NCBI RefSeq assembly: GCF_037975245.1
Contig: NC_092572.1
Coordinates: forward strand, 22,372,489-22,436,488
Origin: Apostichopus japonicus
Lineage: Eukaryota; Echinodermata; Holothuroidea; Aspidochirotida; Stichopodidae
Direction: 5' to 3'
DNA: 64,000 bases
In this document: positions 37,201-40,200 of the stretch, one piece after another
Numbering within the stretch: position 1 is the stretch's first letter
Layout of the letters: every line of letters begins with the position of its first letter
Notes under the pieces: generated by a model
What the model saw: the letters and a program-made list of their open reading frames with translations, nothing else
The model's database searches: none
Told to the model about the DNA's origin: nothing
Translations under genes and position numbers: made by a program

Positions 37201-40200
37201 GATTCCTAAATCCTATTGGTCCATTCAGGTCAGCTGACTGTGGTTAATCCTGTGAGTAACGCACGGTAAAATTATGGGGCATCACTTTAATAAATCTTTG
37301 GTTATATGTAACCAAAAAAGTTTTGTTTTATGATTTTTCCCCCCACACAAATGGTAGTGTATGAATGAACGGGGTTAATCAACGGTCTAGCGTGCGTTAC
37401 TCACATGATTAATGCACTCTGGGTGTGAATGCTATCGCTGGATGCACTCGGACTCCGCCCTCGTGCATCGCTTGCATTATCCCCCGATCGTGCATTAATC
37501 CTGTGAGTAACGCACGCTAGACCGTTGATTAACCCCTTAATCACTCTGTATAACTATATTTAACTATATATATCTATTCTTAACTATACATGTGGTTTGT
37601 TTTTTCTATAGATCTTTCTGTATAACTATATTTAACTATATTTAACTATATATAACTATATTCAACTATACATCTGGTTTGGTTTATTCTATAGATCATT
37701 CTGTATCAGGATTCTCAGATCAATCCAGCTTGTATTCATCTGCCAGTTCACAAGGTTTGTTAAGACATTAAATTATTTTATACCATCTTAATTTATTGCT
37801 TTGGAAATAAGGAATATTCCACAGGTAATGAAAAGGTAATGTTCTGCCATTGCTTTCCAACTTTGTCGATAAATTTCTCTGCCAGTGGTCAACCTACTTT
37901 TTTCATAGCTATGGTTTAATGATATATTAGATTTAAAGTGAGCTTTAGTGAGGATCATGTATCATATGTAATAATATCACACATCTACTACAGAAGGTAC
38001 AAGTTGTACACCAGTCAGTACAGAGACAGACTGGCCACAACCATACAAATAAATGCATCACAAAATTAGGATACATAGCTTTGGCTGTACAGTTAACAAT
38101 AGCCGGTTTGTAATAAATGCATTATTAAATTAGGATACATATCTGAGACTGTACAGTAAACAATGGCCAGTTTGTAATAAATGCATTACAAAATTAGGAT
38201 ACATAGCTTAGACTGCACAGTAAACAATGGCCAGTTTGTAATAAATGCATGACAAAATTAGGATACATATCTGAGACTGTACAGTAAACAATGGCAAGTT
38301 TGTAATAAATGCATTACAAAATTAGGATACATATCTGAGACTGTACAGTAAACAATGGCCAGTTTGTAATAAATGCATTACAATATTAGGATACATAGCT
38401 TAGACTGTACAGTAAACAATGGCCAGTTTGTAATATATGCATTACAACTGAGACTGTACAGAAGACAATGGCCAGTTTGTCTCTGTACTGACTGGTGTAA
38501 AACTCACACCTTGTGTTAGTAGCTGTGTTATCAATCTATTTATGTATCATATATCAATATCTATCATTACAATCTCTGATCATTCTAGGAGGAGGCCACA
38601 GGGTTTATCGTCATCACCTCAGGAAGAACAACCAATCACCTGCCAATTGGTCAGAATTGATGCCGCCTCCACCCGAACAGTCTCCTCCTCACGACCCAAA
38701 TGCTCCGCCCCCTCTACCGACACAGCCTAGACCGGGTGCACAGTCTAGTATGGATGGGCAGCATATGTCTGCTCAGCATCACAATCAATTGGTGAATATT
38801 CATCATAATCCAGTCATGAATATGCATCACCAGCATGTCAAAACTGACTTTCCAGCAAATAACGTGAATATTCACGACGTGCATAACGGCGGGCAACCAA
38901 TGGGATTGGGTATGCATGATCATAGTGTCCACACCCAGCAACAGCAGATGGGGATGGGCCTGCCTGATAATTATTCATCTGGTGGCTACAGTGGACAGTT
39001 TGAACAGCAGCAGCCAGGATTCAATATGCACAGGACACCGCAACCTATTCATGGTTACAATTACGATGGGACCTTCCCACCGAACAATCAGGGATTCCAC
39101 TCCCTCGAACGACAGGAATTTTGCGATCATTGTCCAGATTGTAAGAGTGCTAAATCCATGCAAGCGCACGGAGGTAGTTTCCACGGTGAACACAGACGGA
39201 ATCAATCGCCTCGGACGGTACAGAATCTTAACGGTCAGAATGGGGCTCACGACACACGGACGTATCCAGGACCAGCCCATGGGGACCACTTTCAGATGGC
39301 TCCGATGAGCTATCAAAACTCTTCCCCTAGGCCCCACAAGAAGGCCCCACCCCAAGGGGATCCCCCATATGCTCGGATGCAGAGCGGGGGTAGCACAGAC
39401 CAGTACAGTGAAGGCAGTGGATCTTCAATAGCATCTCAGAGAGTGTTCGCTGATCCTCGACACGCTCAAATTGGTCAGGAACTGCTAAAGTATATGTCTC
39501 AAGGGGAGCTGCGGGCCTTGGCAGGGAACAACGAGGCTGGATATGCCCCGATGAAACCAACCCAAATGGCCTCTAAAGATGGTAAATGAAAGGTTTTAAA
39601 GTTGCTCTTTATACATCATTTAGTTCCTGTTTATTTACCTCGGTAGTGTTCATCTTCTTGCGTCTAATTGGCTGAGTCCAACTAAAATATCAAAGTTGAA
39701 CAAACTATCTGTCATCGAGACAACGCTCAATGAAGCTGAACAAGTAGTCAGAGGTTTCAACCCGTTTATTTGCACACATTGCTCAACAGGACCAAGGTGA
39801 AAACTATTAAGTAAAAATATCAAACCATTAATATTAAAAGAGGTAAACAATTATGATATCTAGCCCCTTAATACCTATATAAAACTTGTATGATACTTAC
39901 ATACTAAGGATCTCTGCTATAGGAGCACATGCGATGCCTCTCTGAACCAGGAGAGGAATGAAGCATATGTAGTTCACATAATACCTAAGTATGCATTGAT
40001 TACGTAAATATGCAAAGCGAGGAGGCGGGTATAAACGGTCACACCATAAACACCATAAGGCGAGGGCAGCATTAACCTTTGCTCGACCTCGACTTAGCGG
40101 ATATTTCCCTATGGTCATGCTAAGGAATAACACACATCGGCAACGATGACACTATCTATGTTATATATTTACCTTGCTAATTTTATAACCCTATTCCACT

